Of a stretch of DNA of 64,000 nucleotides, positions 33,641 to 44,400 are shown one piece after another. Under the pieces are notes generated by a model. The model did not search any database. It saw only the letters and a list, made by a program, of their open reading frames with translations, and was not told the DNA's origin. Each line of letters opens with the position of its first letter. The stretch's first letter is position 1. This DNA is from Symsagittifera roscoffensis. Its lineage: Eukaryota > Xenacoelomorpha > Acoela > Convolutidae. Position numbers and translations under genes: made by a program. The stretch covers positions 45,743,095-45,807,094 of the forward strand of contig NC_087071.1 in NCBI RefSeq assembly GCF_963678635.1, read 5' to 3'.

Positions 33641-34320
33641 CATCCTATCAAGATGAGAAAATTTTTTAGAAGAAACGGAAATCTTTCACAAAAATTGAAA
33701 CCAATCATAATAGAACGGGCCAGTTGCTGCTGCATCCAGTTTGAAATTGTTGCCAAAACTGTCGAGACTCTTACATTAAAAAAACACCAGTCTAGTGCGC
33801 AAAATATCAAGGTTTTCAGAATTGAGAGAACTCGATGGGAAAAAACTTAAAGAAATTAGAAAAAAATTTCCTATGTCAAATTCACCTTCGAGAAAAACAA
33901 CGGCATTTCTTATGATTCAATTAAAAACTTTTCATTGACCTTGTGGATGCCTGATACGCAAAAAGTTTTCAGTAGCTTACAAGTGAACATTTACTACAAA
34001 TGACTGTTTTTGAAAAAATGGTTGAATTTGACATCTTGCATACAGATCCGAAGAAGTGTTTTAGTTCCATAAGAATTTCCCTGCATGATTGGTAGAAAAA
34101 AAAACAAAATTCGTGATTACCCATGACAATCAACAAAACAATCAAAAATCTTCAACAAATCAGATTCATTTTTTGAATTTTGAACTTTTCGAATTCTGTT
34201 CAGAAACGCCGAAACTTGAGTTGTGTGGAAGCAAACTCAGATGATGTCTCTTGATTTTTTTCCGAATTAGTCGTTTCTTTGCAATACCAGGTATCGTTCC
34301 GGCTCTTTTCCAACGTAAGT
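33640..34320. repeat. Module A, first copy
   Basis: Shared with 36,090-36,790 at high identity, from ATCAAGATGAG...AAACGGAAATCTTTC through AAGTTGTGTGGAAGC-type sequence to TTTGCAATACCAGGTATCG. On the minus strand both copies read a basic peptide (KRAGTIPGIAKKRL) near the right end, but the rest is not convincingly coding. Confidence 0.8.
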
Positions 34321-34345
34321 TATGTCGTTTATATCAGTAAGAATT

Positions 34346-34900
34346 ATGTTTCTATCAAAAGCGTTTTCAAGGTCTGAAATGGACCTTTATCAGATTCTAA
34401 GGTTGAACTACTACAATAAACTGAAAGAGTGGTGGACAGATGACGATGATGTAGGTTGTATTAGTTTTGACTGGTACAAAAACACAAAAAGTTCAACAGT
34501 TGTGTTAAAAAGATGGACAGTAATTTCAGGAAAGAAAAGTACTGCCAGGTTTATCAATATTTTTCTTATTTAGAAGAGTTAATTCAGATTGAGGGGTCAA
34601 TCATTAAAAAGCCAAAAAACGAAGGAGCATATGAAACAAAAATTGAAGATCAGGAACATCATTTCAATTACTGTGTTGAACTTGATACAAATACAGAATC
34701 AAGATTTGTCAGAATATCTTTCAATAGATTATCCAAATTTAAAAGAATTCTGGCTGTTTGTTTATATTACAATATTACAAAGAAAGTGATAAAAGGTTAT
34801 GTTTTAGTAATTTTTTTTCTTTGGTTAGAAACAAAACAAATCGAAAAGTTATTGATCACAATTTCAAATTTTGAACTGAGTGTCGAAACAACAATATAAG
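34346..34900 (+). pseudogene. Relative of the 146-residue frame, module B copy 1 (broken)
   Basis: It reads the same DLYQILRLNYYNKLKEWW, GCISFDWYKN, STVVLKRW and RNIIS/EHHF regions as 38,176-38,616, with the frame not continuous. I do not recognise the protein. It precedes a zinc-finger piece of polymerase type, so the pair may come from the N-terminal gene region of a virus-like element. Confidence 0.4.
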
Positions 34901-35479
34901 CCAGACAAGAAGTCTCACTCTTTGTCAAATGTATATATTAGTTTTGTAAGATTAAACCAATATAACGATTGTTTTTGGGAAGTTTCTTAAACATAGTTTG
35001 GTTCAGATCTAAAAAAAATTTTAATATCTGTGATTACTTCATTCTGATTGGTTATTACCACAATCTTTACCTGTGAAGGAATGCTCGATTTATACAAACG
35101 ATATGAAAATTGTTGAAAAATCCATAAGATGTAGAGCTCATTTCTAATTGGCTGACATTAAAGTTGTTGAAAACTCCATGATCATTGAAGCTCAATTCTG
35201 ATTTGCTAATAACAAAAAAATTAAAGTTTTCCTTATAACTAATGGTCGATTCTGATTGGTTGAGAGCAGAACTTTTGAAAATTTCATGGTTAGATCGGAT
35301 GATTTTTGTTTCAACTGAGCTGACTAACAGATCCATCGTGACTTTCTTTCACTTTAAAATCAATTGGTTAAGAAATTCATATAACTGTTTTAATTATCTT
35401 TTGATCTCTTTTGGGGCTACTGATTTCTTCTTTTCTAAAACCTTGGGACATTCTAAATCTCCCATTTTTTCTTTCTTTT

Positions 35480-35690
35480 CTTTTCGAGATGCAGTCACTG
35501 AATAGAAACGAAAGAGTGCAGTTCCTGAGTATGCCAGAGAATACACTTACTTACACGCATCAAGACATCGTAGGAACTGTGGCGTTTTAAAGTGTTCCAA
35601 TTGTAACTTCTATACATATAGCAGCGAGGAACTCACTAATCATAACAAGAAGAAACATGATTCATGTCAGCATAATGTTAAATAATGTGC
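35480..35690 (+). pseudogene. C2H2-type zinc-finger piece, module B copy 1
   Basis: It contains EYAREYTYLHASRHRxNC followed by LKCSNCNFYTYSSEELTNH and a KKKH ending, a C2H2-like finger. The EY...A.RHRKxC pattern resembles the N-terminus of polymerase copy A (GKEYSGANAARHRKIC at 23.4 kb), so this is probably another remnant of that polymerase type. Confidence 0.5.
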
Positions 35691-36089
35691 TCAGCAGTCT
35701 CAAAACGCACTCTAATAGAAGGTAAAATTGATATAGTTTTAATGAAATTATAGGAGAAAACGTTTTGAGAGATAACTTTTACTGAAACTGAAAATTCTAT
35801 GCAAAAAATGAGCAAAAATTCTAATAATTATCATACAGTTCATTTTTTTAATTATTCAAAGGTTCTTAGATATGATAAATCCAGCAACAATCGAGGTCAA
35901 ATTGTTGTGTAATTTTTAACGGAAACCAATTCAAAAAGTTTTAATCCTAAGTAAAAATTCCAGTTGCGATGAGATTTTGTTGCGATGAGTTTGTAAAAAG
36001 AGTGAAGAAAATAGGCTATTGAGTGCTTAAGTATTTGTTGAAATTCTGTAAAAAAATGGATAATTACAAAACATCGACTAACTGAAAAA

Positions 36090-36790
36090 TTTTTCCTATC
36101 AAGATGAGTAAAACTTTTAGAAAAACGGAAATCTTTCACTAAAGTTGAAACCAATCATAATAGAGCGGGCGAGTTGCTGCTGCATCCAGTTTGAAATTGG
36201 TGCCAAAACTATCACGACTCTTACATTTAAAAAAAACCCAGTCTAGTGCGCAAATTATCAAGATTTTTCAGAATGGAGAGAAATCGATAGGAAAAAAATT
36301 GAAGATTTTAGAAAAAAATTGCCTATGTCGAATTCACCTTCGAGAAAAACAACGGAATTTCTTATGATTCAAATGAAAAACTTTTCATTGACTTTGTGGA
36401 TCTCTGATAAACAAATAAATTTCAATTGCTTACAGTTGAACATTTACTACAAATGACTGTTTTTGAAAAAATGGTTGAAATTGACATCTTGTATACAGAT
36501 CCGAAGAATTGTTTTAGTCCCATAAGAATTCCCCTACATGATTGGCATTAAAAAGCAAAAATTCTTTATGGCCCATGACAATCAACAAAACAATCAAAAA
36601 TCTTCAAGAAATCAGATTCATTTTTGAAAATTGAACTTTTCGAATTCTGTTTAGCAACGCCGAAATCTGAGTTGTGTGGAAGCAAACTCTGATAATGTCT
36701 CTTGAATTTTTTCCGAAGTAGTCGTTTCTTTGCAATACCAGGTATCGTTCCGGCTCTTTTCCAATGTAATTTATGTCGAAATGCTCGACC
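36090..36790. repeat. Module A, second copy
   Basis: Second copy of 33,640-34,320. It follows module B copy 1 directly, so the order is A-B-A-(unique)-B. The minus strand reads LHWKRAGTIPGIAKKRLLRK near 36.75 kb, close to the first copy's version. Confidence 0.8.
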
Positions 36791-37440
36791 AAGCTGATTG
36801 AACGCCTCTCCGCTTGATGTAACAATACTTGAATGGAATCTGTGTTTGAACAATGTGTACAGAAAGTCAACTTTTTGCTATATGTAATTATATTTATCTA
36901 ATTTCTGAGAATTTTGTAAAAAAATGCTCATATTAAAAACAAATGGAACTTACGATTCTCCAAAAATATATAGAATTGTAGGTAGACACACAATAATATT
37001 GGGTTACTATGTATTTTTTGTGAGACTCGTTGGAAACAGAACGAAATTGCGGTTTTTTACTGTAATCTGAATAAAAAGTGGGAGAGCTTGACACAAAGCA
37101 GCTGCCATTGGAAAGAATGATTTTTGCCAAAAATGTTGGTTTCATATAAGAAAAATATTGCCGAAAAACTTTCCATGTAGAAAAAATTCATATAAAACCT
37201 TTCATATTTGATACTATTTCCATATATGGAAATCGCGATGACTCAAATTGTCTGCTTCCAATTTCAATTAATCTCAAAATCATTTCTCTCATTTTTCCTC
37301 ATCTGATCAGTGTTGTTTTCAAAATTGTACTCAAGAAAGGACACAAGTCGTAATAATATTGAGTTTTCATAAAGTCAATCAAGAACTGGTAGAATTGTTT
37401 GGTTCCAAAAACCCTACAAGGGGAGAAACCTTTTGAATCG
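36790..37440. other. Non-coding stretch, nothing recognised
   Basis: AT-rich unique sequence between module A copy 2 and the frame at 37.45 kb. No gene or structure is seen. Confidence 0.5.
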
Positions 37441-37449
37441 TGATTTCAA

Positions 37450-37840
37450 CTAGTAAAAAATAATGATTTGGAACAATTTGAAAAACACCAACAAGTCTAT
37501 ATTAGTGAAAAAGAAGGAGAAGAAATACCGAATTTCCGGAGTACCGTTATTCACAATGCTGAAAACCTTGGACTCATACCTATATATGAAGCCAAATCGG
37601 GCAAGAATCAACTATGGATCAGGAGCTCGACATCTGTAATAGATTATATGAAAAAGCAACGAACATCACCAGGAGGGTTTCTAGCCACCCTACTTTCAGA
37701 TGCGACTCTTCACAGTAAAAGAGAATGAAGCAAGGAAAGTTGTTGCCTATGTCAACAAAAATTTGAACGAATTAAAAAAACTGTTCCAAATTCTAGGATA
37801 CTTTATGTTTGTTGAGTATTGTAAACCTCGGTGATTTTTG
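37450..37840 (+). CDS. Possible gene fragment or exons, unknown
   Basis: A frame of about 86 residues ends at 37,728 and contains KEGEEIPNFRSTVIHNAENLG and KNQLWIRSSTSVIDYMKKQ. Its composition looks more protein-like than the surrounding AT-rich frames, but there is no clear ATG. A TTTCAACTAG acceptor-like site lies just upstream. A different frame, from the ATG at 37,697, reads VKENEARKVVAYVNKNLNE and ends near 37,833. The two may be exons or parts of a decayed gene. No family is recognised. Confidence 0.25.
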
Positions 37841-38175
37841 TAAACCTTTGTGATACTTTGTCTGTTTTATAATTGAAATAACGTTGGTTCAAAACTATTT
37901 TTTTCTCACTGAAGTGCACATTTAAACCTACGATATCTGAGGAAAAGTGAGACAAAACATAATTTCAAAATTGACAAAACGCACAAGCAATTATCAGTTG
38001 ACTTTCCAGTCTTTGTTTTAAAATTTACACAAAAACTTATTTTTTGCTGCTCTTATCAAGTTTTTAGTAAAATTTGTCTTATTTGAACAAAATTTCAAAC
38101 AAAAACGTATATTTAATTGAAAATCCTATCGTTGTTTTTGGAAAATCTGTTTTTTCCTTTGTATCAGTAAGAAAT

Positions 38176-38616
38176 ATGTTTCTATCAAAAGCGTTTTCCA
38201 TTTCAGACCTTTATCAGATTCTAAGGTTGAACTACTACAATAAACTGAAAGAGTGGTGGACAGATGACGATGATGCAGGTTGTATTAGTTTTGACTGGTA
38301 CAAAAACACAGAAAGTTCAACAGTTGTGTTAAAAAGATGGACAGGAAATTTCAGGAAAGAAAAGTACTGCCCGGTTTATCAACAATTTTCTTTTTTAGAA
38401 GAGTTAACTCAGATTGAGGGGTCAATCATTAAAAAGCAAAAAAATGAAGGAGCCTATGAAACAAAAATTGAAGATCAGGAACATCATTTCGATTACTGTG
38501 TTGAACTTGATACAAATACAGAATCTAGATTTGTCAGAATATCTTTCAATAGATTATCCAAATTTAAAAGAATTCCGGCTGTTTGTTTATATTACAATGT
38601 ACCAAAAAGAAAGTGA
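38176..38616 (+). CDS. Unknown 146-residue reading frame
   Basis: From the ATG at 38,176 the frame reads 146 residues. It includes SDLYQILRLNYYNKLKEWW, DDDDAGCISFDWYKN, TVVLKRWTGNFRKEKYCPVY, an acidic/basic middle and FVRISFNRLSKFKRIPAV. The open frame also extends upstream without another ATG, so exon structure is possible. Balanced charge and Trp/Tyr content look like a real protein. I do not recognise a family. It lies 0.7 kb before a zinc-finger piece and is duplicated with it. Confidence 0.4.
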   Translation: MFLSKAFSISDLYQILRLNYYNKLKEWWTDDDDAGCISFDWYKNTESSTVVLKRWTGNFRKEKYCPVYQQFSFLEELTQIEGSIIKKQKNEGAYETKIEDQEHHFDYCVELDTNTESRFVRISFNRLSKFKRIPAVCLYYNVPKRK

Positions 38617-39299
38617 TAAAAGGTTATGTTTTGGTAATTTTTTTCTTTGGTTAGAAACAAAACAAATCGAAAAGTTATTGATCGAAATTTCAATTTTTGA
38701 ATTAAGTATCGAAACAACAATATAAACCAGACAAGAAGTCTCACTTTTTTGTCAAATGTATATATTAGTTTTGTAAGATTAAACCAATATAACGATTGTT
38801 TTTGGGAAGTTTCTTAAACATAGTTTGGTTCAGATCTAAAAAAAAATTTAATATCTGTGATTACTTCATTCTGATTGGTTATTACCACAAACTTTACCTG
38901 TGAAGGAATGCTCGATTTATACAAACGATATGAAAATTGTTGAAAAATCCATAAGATGTAGAGCTCATTTCCAATTGGCTGACAATAAAATTGTTGAAAA
39001 CTCCATGATCATTGAAGCTCAATTCTGATTCGCTAATAACAAAAAAATTAAAGTTTTCCTTATAACTAATGGTCGATTCTGATTGGTTGAGAGCAGAACT
39101 TTTGAAAACTTCATGGTTAGATCGGATGATTTTTGTTTCAGCTGGGCTGACTAACAGATCCATTGTGATTTTCTTTCACTTTAAAATCAATTGGTTAAGA
39201 AATTCATATAACTGTTTTAATTATCTTTTAATCTCTTTTGGGGCTACTGATCTCTTCTCTTCTAAAACCTTGGGACATTCTAAATCTCCCATTTTTTCT

Positions 39300-39512
39300 T
39301 TCTTTTCTTTTCGAGATGCAGTCATTGAACAGAAACGAAAGAGTGCATGTCCTGAGTATGCCAGAGAATACACTTACCTACACGCATCAAGACATCGTAA
39401 GAACTGTGGCGTTTTAAAGTGTTCAAATTGTAACTTCTATACATATAGCAGCGAGGAACTCACTAATCATAACAAGAAGAAACATGATTCATGTCAGCAT
39501 AATGTTAAATAA
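39300..39512 (+). pseudogene. C2H2-type zinc-finger piece, module B copy 2
   Basis: Nearly identical to 35,480-35,690. It preserves CPEYAREY, HASRHRKNC and LKCSNCNFYTYSSEELTNH. An acceptor-like CGAGATGCAG precedes it near 39,320, as in copy 1, so it may be a terminal exon. The similarity to the polymerase N-terminus at 23.4 kb is visible but short. Confidence 0.5.
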
Positions 39513-39959
39513 TGTGCTCAGCAGTCTCAAAACGCACTCTAATAGAAGGTAAAATTGATATAGTTTTAATGAAAATATAGGAGAAAACGTTTTGAGAGAT
39601 AATTTTTACTGAAACTGAAAATTCTATGCAAAAAATGTGCAAAAATTCTAATAATTATTATACAGTTCATTTTTTTTAATTATTCAAAGGTTCGTAGTGA
39701 TGATAAACCCATCAACAATCGATGTCAAATTGTCGTGTAACTTTTGAAGGAAATCAATCCGAAAAACTTTAATCTTCAGTAAAAACTCCATTGATTTTAA
39801 GCTTGAGGAGTTTTTGTTGCGATGAGATTGTAATAAAAGTAAATAACATAGGCTATTGAGTGCTTAAGTTTTTGTTGAAATTCTGTAAAAATTGGATATT
39901 TTTAAAACATCGACTAATTGAAAGGTTTTCCTTGGTTACCTTTTTCCTTATTTAGTGCT

Positions 39960-40350
39960 TGTGAAAGTGTTCATAGAGTAGTGCAATTTCAATCACATAA
40001 TGGAGGTTGATTTATTCAAAATAAAGGTTTTCTACTGTTTTTTGACGTTTCAGAAAAAAATTTGATAACTGATCTAAAGAAAGTTTTAAGAAATGTATGT
40101 TTTTGCTGCTTTTTGAAAACTTTAACTTAACAATTTACAACATTCTCAACCAAAAGCTTACTTCTAAATAGAAATGTTGAAACAGCAACAGACAGTTATC
40201 ACATTGAGAAAACAAATCGGAAATCCGAAGTTTCAATATTGATTCAGCTAAAATGAGTTTTATATGTTCGAAGCATTTAATAAACTTTTTAGCTCAATTT
40301 AGGCAAAACTTTGTCGTATTTCATAATTTTGAGAAAAATTGTAGAAAAAA
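39960..40350. other. Non-coding stretch, nothing recognised
   Basis: AT-rich sequence following module B copy 2, without frames or repeats that I can name. Confidence 0.5.
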
Positions 40351-40355
40351 ATATA

Positions 40356-40530
40356 TCTGATCTAATTGAAAAAAAATTACATATGTTTAGATTTTAAAAC
40401 TAAGCTCAAACTGTTTTTTAATTGGCATCATGTTGAGGCAGTGACACTAAACCTCAACATGATGCCAATTAAAAATCTGTTTGAGCTTAGTTTTAAAATC
40501 TAAACATATGTAAATTTCAATTAGATCAGA
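40356..40530. repeat. Near-perfect 175-bp foldback hairpin
   Basis: The left arm (40,356-40,438) and right arm (40,452-40,530) are complementary over about 79-83 bases with few mismatches, around a 13-base loop. The arms begin and end TCTGATCTAATTGAAA / TTTCAATTAGATCAGA. A transcript would form a long double-stranded hairpin. It could be a small foldback transposon or a source of small RNAs. Confidence 0.9.
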
Positions 40531-40849
40531 AAAACAAAAAACTAGCCAAACCCTGAGATTTCTGCAATTTTTTTCTAAAAACTTGATTTTTTTTTCATTT
40601 TTTTTCAAAAACTTTGAATTTTTTGCAATTTTTTTTCCAAAAATCTAAAATTTTTACAGTTTTTTTCAAAAAACTTCGCTTTTTCCCTGAAATTTCAGTA
40701 GGTTTCAGCAAAGTTTCATCTAGATTGAGTACTGTTTTAAAAAGTAAGATCATATAGTAATTAAGTCAAATTATATCAATTCTGATCGTGTTTTGAAACT
40801 TTTTAAAAAAAACTCTAAGTTTTTTTTTGCACATCCTATCATCGACTTA

Positions 40850-41464
40850 CCGTGAACCAAAATCCATAAAATCTGCAATACACAATCTACACGTAATAAT
40901 TACCAATTACATAACGCGCGCCAAAATTTTAGCGAAAAAAATAGACATTTTCTCAAAAAATCCAAAAAAAAACACCGTTTTTCTTACGATTCTCTTACCA
41001 TCACACTGAAACTTTACCATTTTCTATCTTAAGACTTTGTGAAACCTTCTCCCTATCCTAATGAGTTCCTTATTACCTACGTTGTATTTCCAGTCCTTAT
41101 TCATAGGGAAATCTACACACTATTTTTAAACATGGTAAGATCGGGCGCCAAAGTTTTTCTGAAACGTAACATCTTACGATCTAAACTCTGAAACTATGAC
41201 CAACACAAATACACTGGAAAATCTATTCCCACGTAATACACCGAACAAATTTACCCATTAGATAACGCGGGGTTTTTTGCGAAAAACTAGACATTTCTAC
41301 ACAAAATTCAAAAAAATACCGTTTTTCTTACCATTCTCTTACCATCACGCTGAAACCTTGCCGTTCCCTTTCTTAATACATTGGAAATTCTATTCCCTAT
41401 GTTAATACATAAGTTGATGACCGGATACTTTATATCTTATGTTGATACATGGAGGTCGAAAACA
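40850..41464 (-). repeat. Dispersed repeat, two tandem copies, minus orientation
   Basis: Two tandem copies (about 40,850-41,090 and 41,200-41,464) of the repeat seen at 18.95-19.37 kb, in reverse. Shared landmarks are CTTACCATTCTCTTACCATCAC, CCCACGTAATAC, the ATTAGATAACGCG region and CCCTATGTTAATACAT. No coding capacity. Confidence 0.75.
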
Positions 41465-41487
41465 CCCCCCCCCCCCCCCCCCCCCCC
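41465..41487. repeat. Poly-C run (23 bases)
   Basis: An uninterrupted run of 23 C at the edge of the dispersed repeat. It also produces spurious Pro-rich and Gly-rich frames on the two strands. Its exact length is likely uncertain in the assembly. Confidence 0.9.
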
Positions 41488-41489
41488 TC

Positions 41490-44400
41490 CCGGGGCTGAA
41501 GTACTGACAGACAAAAAGCTTACTACTTCGGCTAGTCGTATCAGGATCAGGGCAAAACGCTGCTCGTTCTGACTGCCTTTTAATTTTCATCAAATGCTTT
41601 TCGAATAGGAATTGTCGTTTGAACTGTTCAAAAAATTCAAAGAAAATGTATATCTTATTTTATTTTGTGTCCCCCATCCGCTATATTAAAAAAAAAACAA
41701 GACTGCTCGTATCATGGCACAGCCCTGAATATTCCAACTGCCATTTAGTTGGCCTCGAATAGTGATTGGTATTTTAAGTGTTGGCAAACTATGATAAAAA
41801 GTTAACACTTTGAAACACTTTTCAATTTTAAGTGTTAGAATATGAGTCGTGCATGGAAATTGAAAAACCAATGAGCTGCCTCGTTTCAATTTGAAACAAT
41901 TTCGTGTTGCGGGATAAATCGCCGCGCGGGTAAATTATAAACTGAACAGCTTATACATACTCATGGCAAGTTACTATAGAGGTGTGTACACTCGGTTGGG
42001 TCCAGAGATTAGTGTACACTCGGTGTGATCCTAGAGGGACCAGACTTTTCAAAAGTTGATCTTAAGGAAGAATCGCCAGCGTACATATTCCTCACTTTCT
42101 TCAAACAAAAATTAAAACAATTTTTGACTTTTTTCGAACAGAAACAAGAAGCATTTTACGCCTACTGATAAGAGTAATTTCATTTTTGTTCTAGTTTTTG
42201 TAATGAAACTAACGGAAAAATTGTGCTCGGGGTGAGTTTTTTTTTCAGACAACTTTCGACTTTTTAGCTAGCCATTTTTGACCAGATTTGCTTAATTCAG
42301 TAAAAAGGAATTGTTCTCAGAAGCTTAAAATAGAAAAGATATTTCACCTGTGATAATTTTTTGTAAAGTTATGGGGTTTTTAGATTGCCATTTATGCCAA
42401 TTTGCGAGAATTAACGCGTGGTATATATCGCGCTATCAACGTGTAAGCGGGGTTTTCGTAGATATTGTTCCAAATTGGTTGAGGAAAGCTTAGTTGCCAT
42501 AGTTGACTTGTTAATAGGAGCAAAATCTATCACTTTGTACTTGATATGGCATGTGGGGGGATGGTTTTTGCAAAAATCTCAAATTAAAAATTATATCTTT
42601 TAATTTTTTTAGATCAATTTTTCCATGTTGTTACTGCTTCATAGAGGTTAAAAAGCTGTCAAAGCGTTCAGGGCCTCGCTCTGATACGAGCAGTCTCGTC
42701 TCATTTTAGTTTGGACTTATTAAATTTGCCGCTTACACTTTGTTAGAATTATTGGATTAAAATTGAGGATTTTAATATCAAAGAAGCCTTTAATCCAATG
42801 CATTACATCCTTTCGATAATTATCCGCCAAAAGCTGCATGGTAAAAATTCGAAATTATTTTTAAAAAGTTTTCTCAAGCACAATATTTCCGTCAAAATTC
42901 AGAAACAAAAAGTACCTGCTCATAAAATATTCAAAAAAAGTATGGATTTAGAGGGGTAACTATTACGTAAATCCGTTTTTTTTAAAACACATTGTTCATT
43001 ACGAAAGCTCAATTAAAACAAATGAGCAGCAAGAAGATTGTTGTAACATGTTGTCTAGGTTTTTACATGAATAACGTTTCTCCTTTAACTTTTTTTTTAG
43101 CTCATCGATACTTTTCTGTTCATTACGAGGCCAGACTGTGCTTTTTGTACATTGTAAGCTCCTTTTGTTCTTCTCTTGTTCTTTCCTTCTCTTTGATCGT
43201 TCCCACAAAATTTTAACATGTTTAAAGACTTGTCTCTGGAATCCAGGAACATACAGACACAAATTGTGCTCCTATTCAGTGCACAGTTTGGCCTCGTTAT
43301 GTTTGTCTTAAGCTATGAATCTAAAGTTTTCATTTCTGCTTTTGTAGAGTAATAAGCAGATCAAAAATCAAAATGCATTTTTTTAGGACAGAATAGAGCA
43401 CAGACAGGAACGAGTTACGAGAACATACCAAATATTGGAAGTTGCTAGTTGCAAACTGTACGTCATATGAGCCCTATGACCAGTGTCATATTTGCGAACT
43501 TTATCAAGAGCAATGTTGTCGTACAAATTTTGTCGAAAACAGAAGAAAATTTTATATTTGAAACATATGTATCTTCGTCTGAATGCTACAGTTTGAAGTT
43601 TTTATACTAATAAATCTGGATCAGACTTGAAGCTAGCGAGTGCAATCGAATCAGAACAAACGCAAAAAGTCACTACGCCCAATCCTAAAAAAGGCGAGGA
43701 CAAAAAAGGCGACTGGTATGAGTACAGCAATTCTAATTTATCAAATGCGTCTTTCTTACTGACTAGTTGCCTGATAGTTCTCGTTTTGAAAAACCATCAA
43801 CAAGAAATTTGGTATATTGCGTCTCAGAATTTTTAAGCAGTTTGAAGACGCAACAGCCGAGCTATTTTTTATAATTTTTATTGTTCAAATTACTTCAGAA
43901 GGTTTTTATCAGAAAATTGAAACCAAGAACTAATACAATAATTGTTAGACATCGAGTTTTATCCCAGCAAACTGCAATTTTTTGTATACGAATGATGAGC
44001 TTAGCAAAAAAATTGATTTCAGATTTCTCCCCAATCTTTGGAAGTTCAATTATTTGGCTCCGGGAACAACAGTTTTCTCAAAGCAAAATAAAGTACCTTT
44101 ATCAGACTAATCAAAAAGTATTGCTCATCTTGCTTAGAAATTCTAAATATGACTGAAAGTGGGTGTTTTGCATTTCTGAGAAGTGTTGGAACGTTTTATA
44201 ACTATGGTAATAAAATGACTGACTTTTTTCAAAAACATGTTATGATAGACTATCTGATGTTTATGCGCGTTACCCGCAATTTCATTGAAAACAAAATTAA
44301 CCCCAAATATATTTGGAATATACATTTGATCGGATCAAAATCTGAGGAGTTGTTGAAAATTTAATGGGGTCTCTGTCACTTAATTGAAAAGTTTGTATGA

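Larger units (their letters stand above)
34322..36090 (+). repeat. Module B, first copy
   Basis: Shared with 38,160-39,960 at high identity. It contains a reading frame related to the 146-residue frame at 38,176, a stretch with four degenerate repeats carrying TTCTGATTGGTT-like motifs (35.04-35.27 kb), and a zinc-finger piece at 35,480-35,690. Confidence 0.85.
38160..39960 (+). repeat. Module B, second copy
   Basis: Second, better preserved copy of 34,322-36,090. The two copies differ by scattered substitutions and small length changes, more than between the two 1.5-kb units at 15-18 kb, so this duplication is older. Confidence 0.85.

Noticed and set aside
41381-41593. Pro-rich and Gly-rich frames at 41.4-41.6 kb
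   Set aside because: They are produced by the 23-base poly-C run on the two strands.
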